Origin: Verrucomicrobiales bacterium
GTDB lineage: Bacteria; Verrucomicrobiota; Verrucomicrobiia; Limisphaerales; UBA1096
Direction of reading: 5' to 3'
NCBI GenBank assembly: GCA_002684915.1
Contig: NYWG01000003.1
Span: 41,965-98,488, forward strand
Length of the DNA stretch: 56,524 nucleotides
Part shown: positions 54,188 to 56,524 of the stretch, piece after piece
How the letters are laid out: each line of letters begins with the position of its first letter
How positions within the stretch are numbered: the stretch's first letter is position 1
Notes under the pieces: generated by a model
Told to the model about the DNA's origin: nothing
The model's database searches: none
What the model saw: the letters and a program-made list of their open reading frames with translations, nothing else
Made by a program: the position numbers and the translations under genes

Positions 54188-55186
54188 ATGACAGCACCTT
54201 TGATTTCCGTGGTGTTGCCAGTTCGTGATGCGGCTAAAACTGTCGAACGTGCAGCTCGCTCCATACTTCAATCCAGCTTTAAAGAAATCGAATTAGTCGT
54301 TATCGACGATGGCTCCACCGATGGCAGTCCGGAAATAATTCGAAAAATAACTGATTCTCGCCTACGTTTATTCCAGCAAGAAAAGGAAGGGATTTGTGCC
54401 GCTGCGAACCGTGGGACTGCCGAAGCACATGCCCCTATAATTGCCCGTATGGATGCAGATGATTTTTCTCATCCCACACGACTGGAAAAGGAATTCGAGC
54501 TGCTCCATCGAAATAATTTTGACATTGTAGGGTGTCAGGCAAAAATAATCGGTATACATGGCAAATCTGTAGAATCCATGCAGCGATATGAAAGCTGGAG
54601 CAACTCACTAACCGAAACGGATCAAATTGCCGCTATGCGTTTTGTTGAATTACCAATAATTAATCCTACACTCATGGCAAAACGTGAATTTTTCGAACTA
54701 GGTTACCGTCAAGGAGATTGGCCAGAAGACTACGACTTATGCCTTCGCGCTCTTAACAAAAACCTACGTGCAGCAAAAGTTAAAGAAGTCCTTTTAGATT
54801 GGATTGATTCAAACAATAGGCTAACCAGAAAAGATGCACGCTATTCAGCCAAAGCCTTCGATCATTGTCGACGGACACACTTAATCAAGGGACCTCTCAA
54901 AGGTGTAAAAGAAGTCGATTTATGGGGAGCCGGCCAAGCCGGAAAGCCATGGCTTCGATGGTTACAAGATAAAGGTTTTCAAGTTCGGCGCATAATCGAA
55001 GTATCACCAAAAAAAATCGGCACAAAAATTCATGAAGTTCCTGTGATTTCCTCAAACGATTTACCAGCCCCAGAAGGGGCTCCGCTGATCATAGCTGTAG
55101 GGGCTGCCGGTGCTAGAGAACTAATCGAAGCCGAGCTAATTAAAAAAGGTTATGATCTAGGAGAAAATGCATGGTTTGTTTGCTAA
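54188..55186 (+). CDS. Family 2 glycosyltransferase with C-terminal Rossmann-like domain
   Basis: PLISVVLPVRDAAKTVERAARSILQSSFKEIELVVIDDGSTDGS, ARMDADDFSHPTRLEKE; C-terminal KEVDLWGAGQAGKPWLRWLQDKGFQVRRIIEV. Confidence 0.88.
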   Translation: MTAPLISVVLPVRDAAKTVERAARSILQSSFKEIELVVIDDGSTDGSPEIIRKITDSRLRLFQQEKEGICAAANRGTAEAHAPIIARMDADDFSHPTRLEKEFELLHRNNFDIVGCQAKIIGIHGKSVESMQRYESWSNSLTETDQIAAMRFVELPIINPTLMAKREFFELGYRQGDWPEDYDLCLRALNKNLRAAKVKEVLLDWIDSNNRLTRKDARYSAKAFDHCRRTHLIKGPLKGVKEVDLWGAGQAGKPWLRWLQDKGFQVRRIIEVSPKKIGTKIHEVPVISSNDLPAPEGAPLIIAVGAAGARELIEAELIKKGYDLGENAWFVC

Positions 55187-55195
55187 ATTCCGAAA

Positions 55196-55444
55196 CTATT
55201 GATCAATCAAGATGCCTTGTTCAATAAGTAAGGCAGGAATACTTTGCCGAACAGGATAAAGAATTTTACCATCCTCTCGAATTAAACCTTCATCGATTTT
55301 TTCCTCTAACTTCACACCTCCCCGATTAACCAAAAAACCTGATTCAATACGCTGATTCAGCTCTGCAACTAAATCAGTATGAACTAACTGTAAAGGCTGA
55401 TGAGTTTCAGGGCAGCAAATAATTTCGAGTAATCTTTCATCCAT
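55196..55444 (-). CDS. Trm112-like (UPF0434/YcaR-type) protein
   Basis: MDERLLEIICCPETHQPLQLV...LIREDGKILYPVRQSIPALLIEQGI. Confidence 0.85.
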   Translation of the reverse strand: MDERLLEIICCPETHQPLQLVHTDLVAELNQRIESGFLVNRGGVKLEEKIDEGLIREDGKILYPVRQSIPALLIEQGILIDQ

Positions 55445-55454
55445 AATTTTGTAA

Positions 55455-56524
55455 TCAATATTCAACCGCTTTTTGCGCAGCTACATAAACATCTTTAAGA
55501 GTAACACCTTTCTTCAAAGCAAGTTCGCGACATGACTCATACTCTGGGGAAGCCTGAACAATCTTTCCATTGAGCCTCCCTAACTTGACCTGAACTTGCC
55601 CCATCGATGTATCCAACGTGCACATCTCACGCTGGAGCTTACGACGATCAACATTACTATGCCGCACTCCAAAAGCACTAGTTTCACGCAGTATCTTCTC
55701 GCTAAAACGATCAGCATCCGCCTTGTTACAAAGTATAGTCAACAACACTCCTGGACGATTCTTCTTCATCTGTATTGGAATGTAAAAAACATCCAGCGCA
55801 CCATCCTTAAGAGCCTCTTCAACAAAGTAACCAAGATGCTCTGAATTTACATCATCAAGATTAGTTTCAATCACTGCAACAGTATCAGAATGCCAATCAA
55901 GTGATCCTCTTTGTTTAGCAACGGAATCCAATTTTCCAAGTACTCCACGAAGAACATTGGGGCGAGTATGCATATCTCGCGTACCCAATCCATATCCAAT
56001 TCGCTCTGGAATCACACCATTCATTAATTCAAAACGCTCGGCAAATTCAGCGAGAATTGCGGCTCCAGTCGGAGTCACTAATTCATGAGGTTCGTCGCAT
56101 TGGTTCACTGTCACTCCACGGGCGGTAAGGATTTCAAGTGTCGCAGCTGTCGGCACTGGAAATCGTCCATGCGCACAGTCAACCCAACCCGTCCCATCGA
56201 CCACTGGAGCCGAAAGAACAAGGGGTTTACCTAGCAACTCCAAAGCAACACAGGCTCCAATAATATCTATAATTGAATCGATCGCTCCCACCTCATGAAA
56301 GTGCACCTCATCAGGCAACATACCATGAACCTTGCCTTCCGCCTCTGCTACACGACGAAATACTGCAACTGATTTTTCCTTAACCCATTCACTAAGCGAA
56401 CTGTTATTTATAAGTTTTTTGATGTCATCAAAATTTCTCTCATGCATATGCCCATCACTATCATGACTATGTTCATGAGAATGACTATGTTCATGAGAAT
56501 GACTATGTTCATGAGAATGAGTTG
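55455..56524 (-). CDS. larC: Nickel-pincer cofactor biosynthesis protein LarC (5' end beyond window)
   Basis: EVHFHEVGAIDSIIDIIGACVALELLG, VAVIETNLDDVNSEHLGYFVEEAL, TSAFGVRHSNVDRRKLQRE; frame stays open upstream of ATG 56447 through a His-rich stretch HSHEHSHSHEHSHSHEHSHDSDGHMHE to the window edge. Confidence 0.88.
   Translation of the reverse strand, partial: THSHEHSHSHEHSHSHEHSHDSDGHMHERNFDDIKKLINNSSLSEWVKEKSVAVFRRVAEAEGKVHGMLPDEVHFHEVGAIDSIIDIIGACVALELLGKPLVLSAPVVDGTGWVDCAHGRFPVPTAATLEILTARGVTVNQCDEPHELVTPTGAAILAEFAERFELMNGVIPERIGYGLGTRDMHTRPNVLRGVLGKLDSVAKQRGSLDWHSDTVAVIETNLDDVNSEHLGYFVEEALKDGALDVFYIPIQMKKNRPGVLLTILCNKADADRFSEKILRETSAFGVRHSNVDRRKLQREMCTLDTSMGQVQVKLGRLNGKIVQASPEYESCRELALKKGVTLKDVYVAAQKAVEY
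56466..56519. repeat. 18-bp tandem repeat, 3 exact copies, encoding HSHEHS-type metal-binding sequence
   Basis: actatgttcatgagaatg at 56466, 56484 and 56502. Confidence 0.9.

Overview
56.5 kb of a chromosome that looks like a marine Verrucomicrobia/Planctomycetes-type (PVC) bacterium. This is inferred from the PVC-type membrane-bound dehydrogenase/HEAT proteins, ThuA domains, a sulfatase, a CotH/LTD protein, SASA esterases and many secreted beta-propellers. I see no rRNA, tRNA, CRISPR array, phage or transposase. Housekeeping genes present: DksA-like, MazG-like, class II FBP aldolase, SMC, apgM-type phosphoglycerate mutase, AmtB, eukaryotic-type GSII glutamine synthetase, KamA-like radical SAM, SurA-like PPIase, RodZ-like, MsrB, GT2, Trm112-like, LarC (5'-truncated by the window edge) and a truncated cation/proton antiporter at the left edge. 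Main candidates for follow-up: (i) a compact three-gene operon (10839-15350) of secreted beta-propeller proteins: a Tat-exported NHL protein, an NHL protein with EF-hands and an RS-rich insert, and a PhnD-like/PQQ-propeller fusion, with shared vicinal-cysteine motifs; (ii) a four-gene envelope operon DUF1302-DUF1329-YCF48-like-RND/MMPL (21335-28276) whose outer-membrane component carries two perfect-heptad tandem arrays and which contains a strong intercistronic hairpin; (iii) divergent sigma54-type promoters for amtB and glnA; (iv) two PVC dehydrogenases with different C-terminal electron-transfer modules (cytochrome c versus cupredoxin). All calls are from reading the sequence and supplied translations; no database search was run.
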